Of a DNA stretch of 64,000 bases, positions 51,440 to 63,764 are shown in pieces. The translations under genes and the position numbers were made by a program. The stretch covers positions 416,001 through 480,000 of the forward strand of contig NZ_JAIUKZ010000001.1 of NCBI RefSeq assembly GCF_020165985.1, read 5' to 3'. This DNA comes from Bacillus sp. RAR_GA_16. GTDB taxonomy: Bacteria; Bacillota; Bacilli; Bacillales; Guptibacillaceae. The notes under the pieces were generated by a model. That model had not been told where the DNA came from and ran no database searches. It worked only from the letters and a program-made list of their open reading frames with translations. How positions within the stretch are numbered: position 1 is the stretch's first letter; every line of letters starts with the position of its first letter.

Positions 51440-53374
51440 ATGAATCGTATCTTCCGAAATACAATATTTTATTTGTTAATTTTCCTCGTCGTAGTAGGTG
51501 TTGTCAGTTTCTTTAACGGAACAAATAATGACACAAATGTCCTCGATTACGGCGAATTTCAGTCCAAATTGAATAATGGTGAAATTCAAGAATTAACGTT
51601 ACAACCTGAGCGCGGGGTTTACACGGTTACTGGTAAATTAGCTGGTGGCGGTGAAGATAGCGAGGATGCTAATACATTCGTTACGAATGTACCTGACTCA
51701 GAGAGAGCTGTAGAGAATATCTTAACTGCAGCTGATGAAGGAAATGTAGAGTTAACAACAGAGCCAGCCCCTGAACAAAGCGGTTGGGTTACATTTCTAA
51801 CAAGTATCATTCCTTTCGTCATCATCTTCATCCTGTTCTTCTTCCTTCTTAACCAGGCTCAAGGCGGCGGTGGCCGCGTGATGAACTTCGGTAAAAGTAA
51901 AGCGAAGTTATACAGCGAAGAGAAAAAGAAAGTTACTTTTAAAGACGTAGCAGGTGCTGATGAAGAAAAGCAAGAGCTTGTTGAGGTCGTTGAATTCCTT
52001 AAGGATCCTCGAAAGTTCGCTGCAGTCGGCGCTCGTATTCCGAAAGGTGTTCTACTTGTAGGACCTCCGGGTACAGGTAAGACATTGCTTGCACGAGCGG
52101 TTGCTGGTGAAGCAGGCGTGCCGTTCTTCTCAATCTCTGGTTCTGACTTCGTAGAAATGTTCGTGGGTGTCGGTGCTTCTCGAGTACGTGACCTATTCGA
52201 AAATGCGAAGAAAAACGCACCGTGTATTATCTTTATCGATGAAATCGATGCAGTTGGTCGTCAACGTGGCGCAGGTCTTGGTGGCGGTCATGATGAGCGT
52301 GAACAAACGCTTAACCAACTTCTAGTTGAAATGGATGGCTTTAGTGCAAATGAAGGTATTATCATCGTTGCAGCTACAAACCGTCCTGATATTCTTGATC
52401 CGGCGCTTCTTCGTCCAGGACGTTTTGACCGTCAAATCCCGGTAAACCGTCCAGATGTAAATGGTCGTGAAGCCGTCCTTCGCGTCCATGCACGCAACAA
52501 GCCGCTAAGCGATGAAGTTGATTTGAAAACAATCGCAATGCGTACGCCAGGATTCTCTGGTGCTGACCTTGAGAACTTATTGAATGAAGCTGCTCTAGTG
52601 GCTGCTCGTCATAATAAGAAAAAGGTCGATATGAACGATATTGATGAAGCGACTGACCGAGTTATTGCTGGTCCTGCTAAGAAGAGCCGCGTGATCTCTG
52701 AAAAAGAGAAAAACATCGTTGCTTATCACGAAGCGGGTCATACAATTATCGGTACACAGCTTGATAATGCCGATGTTGTTCATAAAGTTACAATCGTTCC
52801 TCGAGGACAGGCTGGTGGTTATGCTGTAACACTTCCTAAAGAAGATCGTTACTTAATGACGAAGCCAGAGCTAATTGATAAAATTATTGGCTTACTCGGT
52901 GGTCGCGTTGCAGAAGAAATTACATTCGGTGAAGCAAGTACCGGCGCAAGTAATGACTTCCAACGTGCGACAGCCATTGCCCGTAGCATGGTTACGGAAT
53001 ATGGTATGAGTGAAAAGCTAGGTCCGATGCAGTTTGGTTCAGGTCAGGGAGGTAATGTCTTCCTTGGGCGTGACATTCAAAATGATCAGAACTATAGTGA
53101 TTCATTTGCCAATGAAATTGATTTAGAAGTTCAAAGCATCATCAAATCAGCATATGCACGCTGTCGTGACATTCTTTTAGAAAATCAGGATAAGTTAAAT
53201 CTTGTTGCTGAAACGCTAAAAGACATTGAGACGCTTGATGCTGAACAGATTCGCTCTCTTGTTGAAGATGGAAAACTTCCAGAGGGTCACCATGCAACGG
53301 GTAGTTCTGAAGATGTGAAAGTAAACATCTCTAAGAAAGAAGAAAATCCTGAAACAAATGAAGAGCAAGAGTAA
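51440..53374 (+). CDS. ftsH: ATP-dependent zinc metalloprotease FtsH
   Basis: FtsH is the membrane-anchored AAA+ protease that degrades misassembled membrane and regulatory proteins. The 644-residue protein has two N-terminal membrane helices (about 7-25 and 118-137) flanking an extracytoplasmic domain, Walker A GPPGTGKT (208-215), Walker [10 protein letters not shown], and the zinc motif HEAGH (430-434). The acidic C-terminal tail is variable. GGGAGGAGG precedes ATG 51440. A TTGTAG/TAAGAT pair with 18 bp upstream (51374-51403) may be a promoter. Confidence 0.97.
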   Translation: MNRIFRNTIFYLLIFLVVVGVVSFFNGTNNDTNVLDYGEFQSKLNNGEIQELTLQPERGVYTVTGKLAGGGEDSEDANTFVTNVPDSERAVENILTAADEGNVELTTEPAPEQSGWVTFLTSIIPFVIIFILFFFLLNQAQGGGGRVMNFGKSKAKLYSEEKKKVTFKDVAGADEEKQELVEVVEFLKDPRKFAAVGARIPKGVLLVGPPGTGKTLLARAVAGEAGVPFFSISGSDFVEMFVGVGASRVRDLFENAKKNAPCIIFIDEIDAVGRQRGAGLGGGHDEREQTLNQLLVEMDGFSANEGIIIVAATNRPDILDPALLRPGRFDRQIPVNRPDVNGREAVLRVHARNKPLSDEVDLKTIAMRTPGFSGADLENLLNEAALVAARHNKKKVDMNDIDEATDRVIAGPAKKSRVISEKEKNIVAYHEAGHTIIGTQLDNADVVHKVTIVPRGQAGGYAVTLPKEDRYLMTKPELIDKIIGLLGGRVAEEITFGEASTGASNDFQRATAIARSMVTEYGMSEKLGPMQFGSGQGGNVFLGRDIQNDQNYSDSFANEIDLEVQSIIKSAYARCRDILLENQDKLNLVAETLKDIETLDAEQIRSLVEDGKLPEGHHATGSSEDVKVNISKKEENPETNEEQE

Positions 53375-53383
53375 CGGAATATC

Positions 53384-53418
53384 AAAACAGGATGTCATTA
53401 TGACATCCTGTTTTTTTG
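53384..53418 (+). terminator. Terminator after ftsH
   Basis: The perfect 14-bp stem AAAACAGGATGTCA/TGACATCCTGTTTT has loop TTA and then extra T residues. Confidence 0.93.
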
Positions 53419-53562
53419 TTCTCATGAAAGGGAAGGTTAATTTGCTTTCTCAATTTCATTAGTTGGTAATCGTTTTCAAAAAAGATCTTCGTGTTTGATT
53501 CCAATGTGTGGTATAACTATAGAGAGCATGACTGAAGTTAAATTTTTAAATAAGGTGATAAT

Positions 53563-54348
53563 ATGATACTTGTGCTTGATGTAGGAAATACAAATATTGT
53601 TCTCGGTGTATATGAAGGTGAAGAGTTAACGCACCACTGGCGAATGGGGACAAGCCGGAAGCAGACAGAAGATGAATACGCAATGGTTATTAAAGGTCTC
53701 TTTTCTCATGAAGAACTTTCTTTTGATGATGTAGAAGGCATTATCATTTCATCTGTTGTGCCTCCTATCATGTTCGCTCTTGAGCGCATGTGCCAGAAAT
53801 ATTTCCATCATAAACCATTAGTGATTGGTCCTGGAATTAAGACAGGGCTCAATATAAAATATGATAATCCCAAAGAAGTGGGGGCCGATCGGATTGTCAA
53901 TGCAGTAGCTGGCATTCATCTTTATGGAGCACCACTTATTATTGTTGATTTTGGTACGGCGACAACCTACTGCTATATTGATGAGCAAAAACAGTACGTT
54001 GGTGGAGCAATTGCACCAGGCATTAACATTTCAACAGAAGCGCTTTACATGCATGCTGCTAAGCTGCCCCGTATTGAAATTGCAAAACCAAACCATATCG
54101 TTGGGAAAAATACAGTGAGTGCAATGCAGAGTGGGACGCTGTATGGGTATGTTGGTCAAGTAGAGGGAATTGTTTCTCGGATGAAAAAACATTCTCCTAA
54201 AGAACCGACTGTTATTGCCACAGGGGGACTGGCTTCCCTCATTGCAGAAGAATGTGACCTTATTGATGTTGTCGATCCGTTCTTAACATTGAAAGGCCTG
54301 CATTTCATTTATAATAAGAACAAAGAAGAGTTAAACGCATACCGATAA
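53563..54348 (+). CDS. coaX: Type III pantothenate kinase
   Basis: CoaX makes 4'-phosphopantothenate, the first committed step of CoA synthesis. The 261-residue ASKHA-fold protein has the P-loop-like DVGNTNI (6-12), [20 protein letters not shown] and GGAIAPGI motifs. AAGGTGAT precedes ATG 53563. The length is close to B. subtilis CoaX (258). Confidence 0.95.
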   Translation: MILVLDVGNTNIVLGVYEGEELTHHWRMGTSRKQTEDEYAMVIKGLFSHEELSFDDVEGIIISSVVPPIMFALERMCQKYFHHKPLVIGPGIKTGLNIKYDNPKEVGADRIVNAVAGIHLYGAPLIIVDFGTATTYCYIDEQKQYVGGAIAPGINISTEALYMHAAKLPRIEIAKPNHIVGKNTVSAMQSGTLYGYVGQVEGIVSRMKKHSPKEPTVIATGGLASLIAEECDLIDVVDPFLTLKGLHFIYNKNKEELNAYR

Positions 54349-54367
54349 AAAGGGATGCGTTTTTCAT
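54333..54367 (+). terminator. Terminator after coaX
   Basis: AAACGCAT (54333-54340, within the last coaX codons) pairs with ATGCGTTT (54355-54362), followed by TTCATTTT. The loop is long (14 nt). Confidence 0.6.
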
Positions 54368-54563
54368 TTTGATTTTTTGGGGAAATTATAAATGTTACGT
54401 AGTTAGGTTTAACATTTTGTAATCCTGAAGGTTTTAGGAATACAAGCATCGTGTAGTGAACGCTCCTTAAATCCTGACTTAGTTTCTCATAATGGAAGTT
54501 CTTGAAAAAATGATGTATCGTGTAAGTGGGCAATGGCCCATTAGTGAAAGGAGCTATAACATA

Positions 54564-55445
54564 ATGAATGATTATTTAATAAAAGCACTTGCGTTCGATG
54601 GAAATGTGAGAGCTTATGCGATATCTAGTACCGAAATGGTTTCAGAGGCACAGCGCCGTCATAATACATGGCCGACTGCATCTGCTGCGCTTGGTCGCGC
54701 CATGACAGCATCGACAATGATTGCAACTGGACTAAAAGGCGAAGAAAAAATCACCGTAAAAATTGAAGGTGGCGGCCCGATTGGTGCCATTATTGTTGAT
54801 GCGAATGCAAAAGGTGAAACGCGTGGATATGTTAGTAATCCACACGTTCATTTTGATTTAAATGAACATGGAAAGTTGGATGTAGCTCAGGCTGTAGGAC
54901 GCGATGGATTTCTATCTGTAGTGAAAGACATTGGTATGCGCGAGAAATTTACAGGGCAAGTTCCTATTGTTTCCGGTGAATTAGGTGAAGATTTTACGTA
55001 TTATCTTGTAACATCAGAACAAGTACCTTCTGCAGTTGGTGTTGGTGTACTTGTTAATCCAGATAATACAATCCTTGCCGCTGGAGGATTTATGATTCAA
55101 TTACTTCCTGGTGCAGGTGAAGAGACCATTCGCTTTATTGAGAAGCGCATTGAAGCCATTCCGCCGATTTCAAAATTGATTGAAGCTGGTAAAACACCAG
55201 AAGAAATTTTAAACGCCCTTCTTGGAGAAGAAAATATTAAAGTCATCGACAACATGCCTGTACAATTTGAGTGTAGCTGTTCAAAAGAGCGTTTTTCAAA
55301 TGGAATTATGGGACTTGGAAAAGAAGAAATCCAAAATATGATTGAAGAAGATGGCGAAGCGGAAACGGCTTGTCACTTTTGTAATGCACACTACCACTTT
55401 TCAAAAGAAGAGCTTCAAGAATTATACGCTGAAAGCAAGGTATAA
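54564..55445 (+). CDS. hslO: Redox-regulated chaperone Hsp33
   Basis: Hsp33 is a holdase chaperone activated when oxidation releases its zinc. The 293-residue protein has the C-terminal redox switch CSC (Cys237, Cys239) and CHFC (Cys270, Cys273), as required for the four-Cys zinc centre. The start is ATG 54564, preceded by AAAGGAGC; an upstream frame from 54492 would run through that site. In B. subtilis a prsA-like gene (yacD) follows; here cysK follows directly. Confidence 0.95.
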   Translation: MNDYLIKALAFDGNVRAYAISSTEMVSEAQRRHNTWPTASAALGRAMTASTMIATGLKGEEKITVKIEGGGPIGAIIVDANAKGETRGYVSNPHVHFDLNEHGKLDVAQAVGRDGFLSVVKDIGMREKFTGQVPIVSGELGEDFTYYLVTSEQVPSAVGVGVLVNPDNTILAAGGFMIQLLPGAGEETIRFIEKRIEAIPPISKLIEAGKTPEEILNALLGEENIKVIDNMPVQFECSCSKERFSNGIMGLGKEEIQNMIEEDGEAETACHFCNAHYHFSKEELQELYAESKV

Positions 55446-55455
55446 AAGGTTCAAA

Positions 55456-55484
55456 TTGACAGTTAAGTTCAGTGGTGATATTCT
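55456..55484 (+). promoter_or_regulatory. Candidate sigma-A promoter of cysK
   Basis: Consensus TTGACA (55456-55461) and TATTCT (55479-55484) are spaced by 17 bp, 48 bp ahead of cysK. Confidence 0.6.
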
Positions 55485-55531
55485 TTTAATAAGATAATCC
55501 CTATAAAAACACTCGGGTTTGAGGAGGCGCG

Positions 55532-56458
55532 ATGATGAGAGTAGCAAATTCAATTACAGATCTAATCGGTCAAACACCTATTGTGAAACTTAACCGCATC
55601 ACTGATGAGGACCATGCAGAGGTGTATCTAAAGCTTGAATTTATGAACCCTGGAAGCAGTGTAAAGGATCGTATTGCACTTGCAATGATTGAAGCAGCTG
55701 AAGAAAAAGGCGAATTAAAGCCGGGAGACACGTTTGTTGAGCCTACAAGTGGTAATACGGGAATTGGACTTGCAATGGTTGCAGCAGCAAAAGGATACCA
55801 GGCTGTTCTTGTTATGCCGGATACGATGAGTATGGAACGACGCAACTTGTTAAAAGCTTACGGAGCTAAGCTTGTTCTTACTCCTGGATCTGAAGGAATG
55901 GGCGGAGCGATTCGCAAATCTGAGGAATTAGCAAAAGAACATGGTTATTTCATGCCCCAACAGTTCAAAAATGAAGCCAATCCTGAAGTTCATCGTCGTA
56001 CAACGGGTCAAGAAATTGTTGAGCAGATGGATCAGCTTGATGGATTTGTTGCAGGTATTGGAACTGGGGGAACGATTACCGGTGCAGGTGAAGTGTTGAA
56101 AAAGCACTTTCCATCAGTCAAGCTCTATGCAGTAGAACCAACTGACTCGCCAATTTTATCTGGAGGTAAGCCGGGTCCTCATAAAATCCAAGGGATTGGT
56201 GCCGGTTTTGTACCAGCCGTTCTGAATACGGATGTCTATGATGAAGTCATTCAAGTTCAAAATGAGCAAGCCTTTGAGTGGGCAAGAAAAGCAGCGAGAG
56301 AAGAAGGAATTCTTGGCGGTATTTCTTCAGGTGCTGCAATCTTTGCAGCGCTCGAAGTGGCTAAAAAACTTGGTAAAGGTAAGAAGGTTCTCGCTGTGAT
56401 TCCAAGCAACGGAGAACGTTACTTAAGTACACCACTGTTTCAATTTGACGACGAATAA
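55532..56458 (+). CDS. cysK: Cysteine synthase A (O-acetylserine thiol-lyase)
   Basis: CysK makes cysteine from O-acetylserine and sulfide; in Bacillus it also partners with CymR as a sulfur sensor. The 308-residue fold-type II PLP enzyme has the PLP lysine in [10 protein letters not shown] (Lys45), the substrate loop [10 protein letters not shown], and the phosphate-binding [19 protein letters not shown] precedes ATG 55532; the next codon is also ATG, so either may be used. Confidence 0.96.
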   Translation: MMRVANSITDLIGQTPIVKLNRITDEDHAEVYLKLEFMNPGSSVKDRIALAMIEAAEEKGELKPGDTFVEPTSGNTGIGLAMVAAAKGYQAVLVMPDTMSMERRNLLKAYGAKLVLTPGSEGMGGAIRKSEELAKEHGYFMPQQFKNEANPEVHRRTTGQEIVEQMDQLDGFVAGIGTGGTITGAGEVLKKHFPSVKLYAVEPTDSPILSGGKPGPHKIQGIGAGFVPAVLNTDVYDEVIQVQNEQAFEWARKAAREEGILGGISSGAAIFAALEVAKKLGKGKKVLAVIPSNGERYLSTPLFQFDDE

Positions 56459-56467
56459 GTAAGTGTA

Positions 56468-56499
56468 AAAAGCAGTCCTTCAGTGGGCTGCTTTTCTAT
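56468..56499 (+). terminator. Terminator after cysK
   Basis: AAAGCAGTCC pairs with GGGCTGCTTT (one T-G), then TCTATTTTC. Confidence 0.78.
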
Positions 56500-56642
56500 T
56501 TTCAGGGAGAGGGAAGGGAAGAATTTCTAATTGGGTATTCTAGAATGTTTGGGGAGCATAAAAAAGATGAAGCGTTTGTTAACTTCATGTAGAATAGAGG
56601 CATAAACTGAGCGGTAGCTTATGCTTAAGCTTTTGATAGGGT

Positions 56643-58089
56643 GTGAAAAGTTTGCCAGAACAACTAGAGAAAATCGCGCGTCATTCGATTTATGAAAATA
56701 TAAATGTAAAGGCAGATGAGTGGTTTTTACGATACAAATCATTCGCCGAACAACACGAAGAGCATATTTTATTAGATAGTACGCGTGGTGGCCGGTATAG
56801 CATGTTTGGAATCAAGCCAATTGCCTCGCTGATTGGAATCCGGTACTTCTCTTACGATAATAGAGGAAGGGAAGGATCCTGAATCGTTAGAAGGTAACTT
56901 GTTGCAGTTAATGGAAGCATGGATGCAGCGACATGTGGCAGTTAATGACGAGTCATTGCCAGACTTTCAAGGCGGTGCGATGGGGTATCTTAGTTATGAT
57001 ATCGTTCGTCAAATTGAAAATATACCTCAGCTTGCTGCTGATGATCTAGAGCTTCCAGAACTTTTCTTTATTGTGTATGAAGATGTCGGTGTCTATGATC
57101 ATTCATTAGAAACGCTCTGGTTCATTTCTCAGGTTGAACGAGGTGAGGAAAAACATGCTGAACAGCGCCTTAAAAAGTACAAGCAGCAGTGGATGGAACC
57201 TTGTGGAGATGAACCATTCCAATCTCGTTCTTTTTCTGAAGAAAACAGGCAGGTGTTTTCAATGGACGAGCACGCGTTCTCTGCAGCTGTTAAAAAGATC
57301 CAAACCTATATTTCCGCTGGGGATGTTTTTCAGGTAAACCTGTCACTTAGAGAATCGAGAACACTGCATTCTGAACCTATCTCTATATACGAAACGCTTA
57401 GAACCATTAATCCCTCCCCGTACATGGCTTTTATTCATACAGCGACATTTGATCTTGTCAGTGCATCTCCTGAGCTTCTGATCAAGAAAAAAGGTGTAGA
57501 ATTAAGTACCCGCCCAATTGCAGGTACGCGATCACGCGGAAAAAATGATGAAGAAGATCGGCAACTTGCACGCACGCTTATCGAAAATGAGAAAGAACGT
57601 GCTGAACATGTCATGCTTGTGGATCTTGAGCGTAACGATCTTGGACGAGTTTGCAAATACGGTACGGTTGAAGTAGATGAATTTATGGTGATTGAGAAGT
57701 ACTCACACGTGCAGCATATTGTTTCAAATGTACGTGGCATTTCCTCAAAGCAGGCAACCGCTTTTGACGCAATTAAAGCTACTTTTCCTGGTGGGACGAT
57801 TACAGGTGCTCCAAAGATTAGAACGATGGAAATCATTGAAGAACTTGAGCCTGTGCGCCGTGGGGTTTACACTGGTTCTATTGGATGGATTGGTTTTAAT
57901 GATGATATGGAGTTAAACATCGCGATCCGCACAATGGTGATACAGGACAACATGGCACATGTACAAGCAGGGGCTGGTATAGTCATTGACTCCAATCCAG
58001 AAGCTGAGTACAAAGAGTCATTAAAGAAAGCTAGAGCTTTATGGAAAGCCAAAGAGTTAAGTGAAGAAAAAGAGACTAGCAGAGATTAG
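56643..58089 (+). pseudogene. pabB: Aminodeoxychorismate synthase component I, split by a +1 frameshift
   Basis: PabB converts chorismate and ammonia (from PabA) to 4-amino-4-deoxychorismate for folate. The first frame gives residues 1-79 and stops at 56882. The rest of the protein, including PIAGTRSRG, ENEKERAEHVMLVDLERNDLGRVC, FPGGTITGAPK and QAGAGIV, runs in the +1 frame to 58089. Removing one base in GAATC (56836-56840) joins them into about 481 residues, normal for PabB. The break is in the N-terminal domain, before the catalytic core. The start is GTG 56643, tentative, with a weak ribosome binding site. Confidence 0.88.
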
Positions 58090-58107
58090 CTTAGAGGAGG
58101 AGAAAGA

Positions 58108-58692
58108 ATGATTTTAATGATTGATAATTACGATTCGTTTACGTATAACTTGGTGCAGTATCTTGGAGAAATGGGTGAAGAGCTTGTCGTAAAACGAAAC
58201 GATGAAATAACCATTTCAGAAATTGAGGAACTCAATCCTTCTTTTATTATGGTATCTCCAGGACCGTGCAGTCCTAATGAAGCGGGAATAAGCATGGCGG
58301 TTATTAAACATTTTGCGGGGAGCATTCCTATATTTGGTGTTTGCCTTGGTCATCAGTCAATTGCTCAGGTTTTTGGTGGAGATGTGATAAAAGCCGATCG
58401 ACTCATGCATGGGAAAACGTCTCCGATGCATCATGATGGAAGAACGATTTTTAAAGGCCTTGAGAACCCCTTTACTGCAACAAGGTATCATTCATTGATT
58501 GTGAAAAAAGAGACCTTACCAGAATGCTTTGAGATTAGTGCATGGACAGTTGAGGGTGAAATTATGGCGATACGTCACAAAGACCTTGCAATCGAAGGTG
58601 TCCAATTCCATCCTGAATCGATTATGACCGACACGGGTAAAACACTTTTGAAAAACTTTATTGAAACACATCGTAGAGAAATATGTTTCTAA
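58108..58692 (+). CDS. pabA: Aminodeoxychorismate/anthranilate synthase component II (glutamine amidotransferase)
   Basis: PabA supplies ammonia from glutamine to PabB and, in B. subtilis, also to TrpE. The 194-residue class I amidotransferase has [15 protein letters not shown] (4-18), the nucleophile Cys79 in [11 protein letters not shown], and the His/Glu pair in [20 protein letters not shown] precedes ATG 58108. The stop overlaps the pabC start by 10 nt. I see no TRAP-type (G/U)AG repeat cluster upstream. Confidence 0.96.
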   Translation: MILMIDNYDSFTYNLVQYLGEMGEELVVKRNDEITISEIEELNPSFIMVSPGPCSPNEAGISMAVIKHFAGSIPIFGVCLGHQSIAQVFGGDVIKADRLMHGKTSPMHHDGRTIFKGLENPFTATRYHSLIVKKETLPECFEISAWTVEGEIMAIRHKDLAIEGVQFHPESIMTDTGKTLLKNFIETHRREICF

Positions 58693-59538
58693 CGATTAAT
58701 GGGAAGCTTATTGACGAAAGTGAGGCAGTTATCTCTGCGTTTGATCATGGTTATTTATACGGTGTCGGCGTATTTGAAACCTTTCGTACTTATGAAGGTC
58801 ATCCATTTTTGTTCGACGATCATTACAAGCGCCTGTGTGAATCGCTTGAAATGCTTCAAATTCAGTTTCCCTATACGTATGATGAACTCCTTTGTCAGGT
58901 GAAGCAGACTATTGAAGCAAATGAAATGAAGGACGCATATGTTCGACTGAACGTTTCGGCCGGAGCGGGGGGAGTTGGTCTTAAAACGGATTCCTTACGC
59001 CGAACCTACTGTTATTGTCTATGTGAAAGCAATTGACAGCCCTTCTCGAAAGGAGAAGCGCGGTGTAATTCTATCGCATAGGCGTAATTCACCCGAGGGT
59101 GAGTATAGGTTAAAGTCGCATCATTATTTAAATAACATCATTGCCAAAAGAGAGGTAGGCAGCGACCCTTCAGTGGAAGGCATTTTTCTAACACAAAACG
59201 GCATACTTGCTGAAGGCATTGTCTCGAATTTATTCTGGTTTAAAAACGGCACGCTTTTTACACCAGACCTATCGACAGGTATTTTAAATGGCGTTACAAG
59301 ACAGTTTGTTGTGCATGTTGCAAAGAAAATGGGGATTACCGTTCAAGTAGGTAGCTTTACAGAAAAAGCGCTTCTCGAAGCAGATGAAGCCTTTGTAACA
59401 AATTCCGTTCAAGAAATCGTTCCGTTATTTCAAATTGAACAAAAACCATTGCCTGGCCTTCATGGCCCTGCGACGAACGAGCTCATCCTTCAATATGAAC
59501 AACATCGGACATCGTTAATGAGTCGAGAGGAATACTAA
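58683..59538 (+). pseudogene. pabC: 4-amino-4-deoxychorismate lyase, split by a +1 frameshift
   Basis: PabC is a fold-type IV PLP enzyme that releases pyruvate to form p-aminobenzoate. The first frame (NGKLIDESEAVISAFDHGYLYGVGVFET) ends at 59036. The rest, with the PLP lysine in YRLKSHHYLNN and the cofactor loop EGIVSNLFWF and TGILNGVTR, is in the +1 frame to 59538. Removing one base in GATTC (58989-58993) joins them into 284 residues and gives the expected KTDPYAEPTVIVYVK. As read, neither half would be active. It overlaps pabA by 10 nt. Confidence 0.87.
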
Positions 59539-59562
59539 CTAAGAACATATGTACGAAAAGGA

Positions 59563-60429
59563 GTGAGCCGCATGGTAATGGTAATTGATAAGCATAAAGC
59601 CCATCCGATGACGATGAAATGGCGAGACACGGTCATTAACTGGAATGATAAAACATGGGTAATGGGTATCCTGAATACAACTCCAGATTCATTTTCCGAC
59701 GGTGGCGAATATAATACGACGGTCCAGGCAGTTGCTCATGCTCTCCAACTGGTTGAAGATGGAGCAGATATCATTGATATTGGCGGAGAATCAACTCGTC
59801 CCGGCGCTACGCCTGTTTCATTGGAAGAAGAGCTTCAACGCGTTATACCGGTAGTTAAAGCGGTTCGTCACGCTGTGGATGTTCCTATTTCTGTAGATAC
59901 GTATAAAGCGGAGGTAGCAAATCAGGCAATTTTAGCTGGGGCTGATCTTATTAATGATGTTTGGGGAGCAAAGGCAGATCCTCATATGGCTCAAGTAGCT
60001 GCAGAACATGAGGTTCCGATTATCTTAATGCATAATCGTGATGACACGAATTATGGTGATATTATGATTGATATAAAGGCTGATTTGGAAGAAAGTATAG
60101 CGATTGCTCGTTTAGCTGGCGTAAAAGACGAAAATATCATTCTTGATCCTGGCATCGGGTTTGCAAAAACACATGAGCAAAATCTTGAAGTCATGAGAAG
60201 ATTAGATGAATTTACTGCTTTAGGGTACCCGGTATTACTTGGTACTTCACGAAAGTCTATCGTAGCAAAAACGTTAAACACGCCACCAGATGATCGGGTC
60301 GAAGGTACTGGAGCAACGATTTGCCTCGGAATTGAGAGAGGCACACAAATCATTCGAGTTCATGACGTGAAGCAGATGGCGAGAATGGCTCGGATGATGG
60401 ATGCGATGCTTAAACCACATCTCAATTAA
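59563..60429 (+). CDS. folP: Dihydropteroate synthase
   Basis: FolP joins p-aminobenzoate to dihydropterin pyrophosphate and is the sulfonamide target. The 288-residue TIM-barrel protein has WVMGILNTTPDSFSDGG, DIIDIGGESTRPGA, ISVDTYKA, ILDPGIGFAKT and GTSRKSIV, all the pterin and pABA site motifs. The ribosome binding site AAAGGAGTGAG lies ahead of 59563. Another ATG at 59572 is possible. Confidence 0.96.
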   Translation: MSRMVMVIDKHKAHPMTMKWRDTVINWNDKTWVMGILNTTPDSFSDGGEYNTTVQAVAHALQLVEDGADIIDIGGESTRPGATPVSLEEELQRVIPVVKAVRHAVDVPISVDTYKAEVANQAILAGADLINDVWGAKADPHMAQVAAEHEVPIILMHNRDDTNYGDIMIDIKADLEESIAIARLAGVKDENIILDPGIGFAKTHEQNLEVMRRLDEFTALGYPVLLGTSRKSIVAKTLNTPPDDRVEGTGATICLGIERGTQIIRVHDVKQMARMARMMDAMLKPHLN

Positions 60430-60445
60430 CAGGAGAGTGAATAAG

Positions 60446-60812
60446 ATGGATAAAATCTACCTGAACGGAATGAAGTTCTACGGCTACCACGGTGTATTCC
60501 CTGAAGAAAACAAGCTTGGTCAACGTTTCTATGTAGACCTAACGCTAGAAGCGGATCTTTCGAAAGCTAGTCAATCAGATGATTTAAACTATACAGTAAA
60601 TTATGCTGATGCCTACAATGCTATAAAAGAAATTGTAGAAGGAACGCCTCGGAAATTAGTTGAAACAGTAGCTGAGGAAATTGCGGGTAAGATGTTTCAA
60701 CAATTTGAAATCGTCCGTGCGTGTACAGTTAAGGTAATTAAGCCAGATTCCCCCAATTGATGGTCATTATGACTCTGTTGCGATCGAAATGAAGAGGGAA
60801 CGAAATGAATAG
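60446..60812 (+). CDS. folB: Dihydroneopterin aldolase, with a +1 frameshift near residue 101
   Basis: FolB cleaves dihydroneopterin to the 6-hydroxymethyl pterin used by FolK. The start is ATG 60446 after AGGAGAG, giving MDKIYLNGMKFYGYHGVFPEE with the active-site Glu and later the Lys in VKVIKPD. As read, the frame stops at 60760. Removing one base in GATTC (60746-60750) restores the C-terminal PPIDGHYDSVAIEMKR, a strongly conserved FolB ending. The restored 121-residue protein stops at 60812, overlapping the folK start (ATGAATAG). That overlap is the normal operon junction and supports the restored frame. Confidence 0.88.
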
Positions 60813-61329
60813 TGTATATATTGGCATTGGTTCCAACATCGGAGATAGAGAGAGTTATATTCAAACCTCATTATTAAGGTTACAAGAGTACCCAGGGGTA
60901 CAGATTACTTCAACATCCTCTTTATATGAAACCGCCCCGGTTGGCGTAACAGAGCAAGACCCATTTCTAAATATGGTAGCTTTGCTCGAAACAGAGATGA
61001 ATGCTTTTCAGCTACTTGAGATTCTTCAGGGAATTGAACAATCTCTTGGAAGAGAGCGTGATATCAGGTGGGGGCCAAGAACCATAGACCTGGACATTTT
61101 GCTCTTTAATCATGAAAACATTGTAGCAGAGGGGCTAGTAGTCCCACATCCTAGGCTTCTTCAAAGAGGATTTGTCCTTATTCCTCTTCATGAACTGAGT
61201 CCGGATATTATTATTCCAACAACGAATAAGAGAATTGATTCCTATTTTAATCATATAGAAGATAAAGAAGGTGTACGTCTATGGAAGCGGAAATCTACGG
61301 GAGACGTATTCGCGCTTTTCGAAAGTTAA
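60805..61329 (+). CDS. folK: 2-amino-4-hydroxy-6-hydroxymethyldihydropteridine pyrophosphokinase
   Basis: FolK activates the pterin with pyrophosphate for FolP. The 174-residue protein has YIGIGSNIGDRE (5-16) and the catalytic RWGPRTIDLDILL with the paired Asp metal ligands. GAAGAGGGAAC precedes ATG 60805. The end overlaps yazB by 49 nt; the C-terminal KEGVRLWKRK-type ending is typical of Bacillus FolK, so the overlap looks genuine. Confidence 0.95.
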   Translation: MNSVYIGIGSNIGDRESYIQTSLLRLQEYPGVQITSTSSLYETAPVGVTEQDPFLNMVALLETEMNAFQLLEILQGIEQSLGRERDIRWGPRTIDLDILLFNHENIVAEGLVVPHPRLLQRGFVLIPLHELSPDIIIPTTNKRIDSYFNHIEDKEGVRLWKRKSTGDVFALFES

Positions 61330-61493
61330 AAGGATACACTCAGGAACAGCTTGCAAGAGAAATAGGTGTATCAGTTTCTGTTTTAGGAGAGATCGAACGG
61401 GGTAACCGAAAGCCTACTACTGAATTTATGCAATTAGTTGCAGAGAAGCTTAAGATATCACTAGAAGAGCTTTTCCCATTAGAACACAAATAA
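61281..61493 (+). CDS. yazB: XRE-family helix-turn-helix protein YazB
   Basis: This 70-residue single-domain HTH protein follows the xenobiotic-response-element pattern: IRAFRKLKGYTQEQLAREIGVSVSVLGEIERGNRKP, with the recognition helix at about 29-38. The target is unknown. It overlaps folK by 49 nt, and the same folK-yazB order occurs in B. subtilis, so it is probably the last gene of the folate operon here. Confidence 0.9.
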   Translation: MEAEIYGRRIRAFRKLKGYTQEQLAREIGVSVSVLGEIERGNRKPTTEFMQLVAEKLKISLEELFPLEHK

Positions 61494-61683
61494 GAAATGG
61501 GATAAGGTACATTGATAATAAGAATTAAGAATAGGTGCTGATAGGAATAAAGACCACCTAGATCGTGAAATTAATGAATGAGGCACATTATAAGAACTTA
61601 AGCACTATGCACTTTAGTATTTTGAAACAGGCGGTTTGACTTTCTAACTAGCATTTCCTATACTACATCTAGGAAATATCGGG

Positions 61684-61712
61684 CTGTCAGTAATGTTACT
61701 GGCAGTTTTCTT
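61684..61712 (+). terminator. Probable terminator of the pab/fol operon
   Basis: CTGTCAGTA (61684-61692) pairs with TACTGGCAG (61697-61705, one G-T pair), followed by TTTTCTT. Confidence 0.65.
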
Positions 61713-61769
61713 CATATAAGTGATGATACACCCGGCGCATTTGTCATACAGTTTTCTATACGGGAATGC

Positions 61770-63331
<1,562 letters not shown>

Positions 63332-63338
63332 AAGATCT

Positions 63339-63377
63339 AGAATGAAGTTCGTTAATCGAACTTCATTCTTTTTTTAT
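63339..63377 (+). terminator. Terminator after lysS
   Basis: The perfect 13-bp stem AGAATGAAGTTCG/CGAACTTCATTCT has loop TTAAT, then TTTTTTT. Between it and the rRNA promoters (63378-63530) I see nothing beyond AT-rich sequence. Confidence 0.93.
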
Positions 63378-63530
63378 TTCTTATCTAGCTGCCTCATAGT
63401 CGTGCTGTAATAGTGGGGGTTCTAATTAATAGAGAAGAGGATGAAGTTTAAATTGATTGGTTATGGATTAAAAAGCTTTAGAACAGAAAGAATGGTTTGT
63501 ATATCTTTTTAAAAAAAGATTAAAAAAGGG

Positions 63531-63559
63531 TTGCATAACAATTAAGAGCCTGATATAGT
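63531..63559 (+). promoter_or_regulatory. Second rRNA operon promoter P1
   Basis: TTGCAT (63531-63536) and TATAGT (63554-63559) with a 17-bp spacer are identical in hexamers to P1 of the first operon. Confidence 0.85.
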
Positions 63560-63614
63560 TATATAGGTCGCCGCAACAACGCGGTGGACACGAAAAACAA
63601 TTTCAAAATAGTTG

Positions 63615-63644
63615 TTGACATCAACTGAGTTAATATGGTATATT
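63615..63644 (+). promoter_or_regulatory. Second rRNA operon promoter P2
   Basis: TTGACA (63615-63620) and TATATT (63639-63644) with an 18-bp spacer repeat P2 of the first operon. A boxA-like TTGCTCTTTGAAAACTG follows at about 63680. Confidence 0.87.
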
Positions 63645-63764
63645 AATAAAGTCGCTGAAAACGACATTGAAAGAAATAAATTGCTCTTTGAAAACTGAAC
63701 GAAACGCCATGTAAGTAGTTGTTTCTACGGAAACGAACATTGTTTTAAAAGCTAGATTAAGCTT

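Noticed and set aside
61281..61329. The 49-nt folK/yazB overlap as a possible frameshift
   Set aside because: FolK ends with a family-typical C-terminus and YazB starts with a proper N-terminus, so the overlap appears natural.
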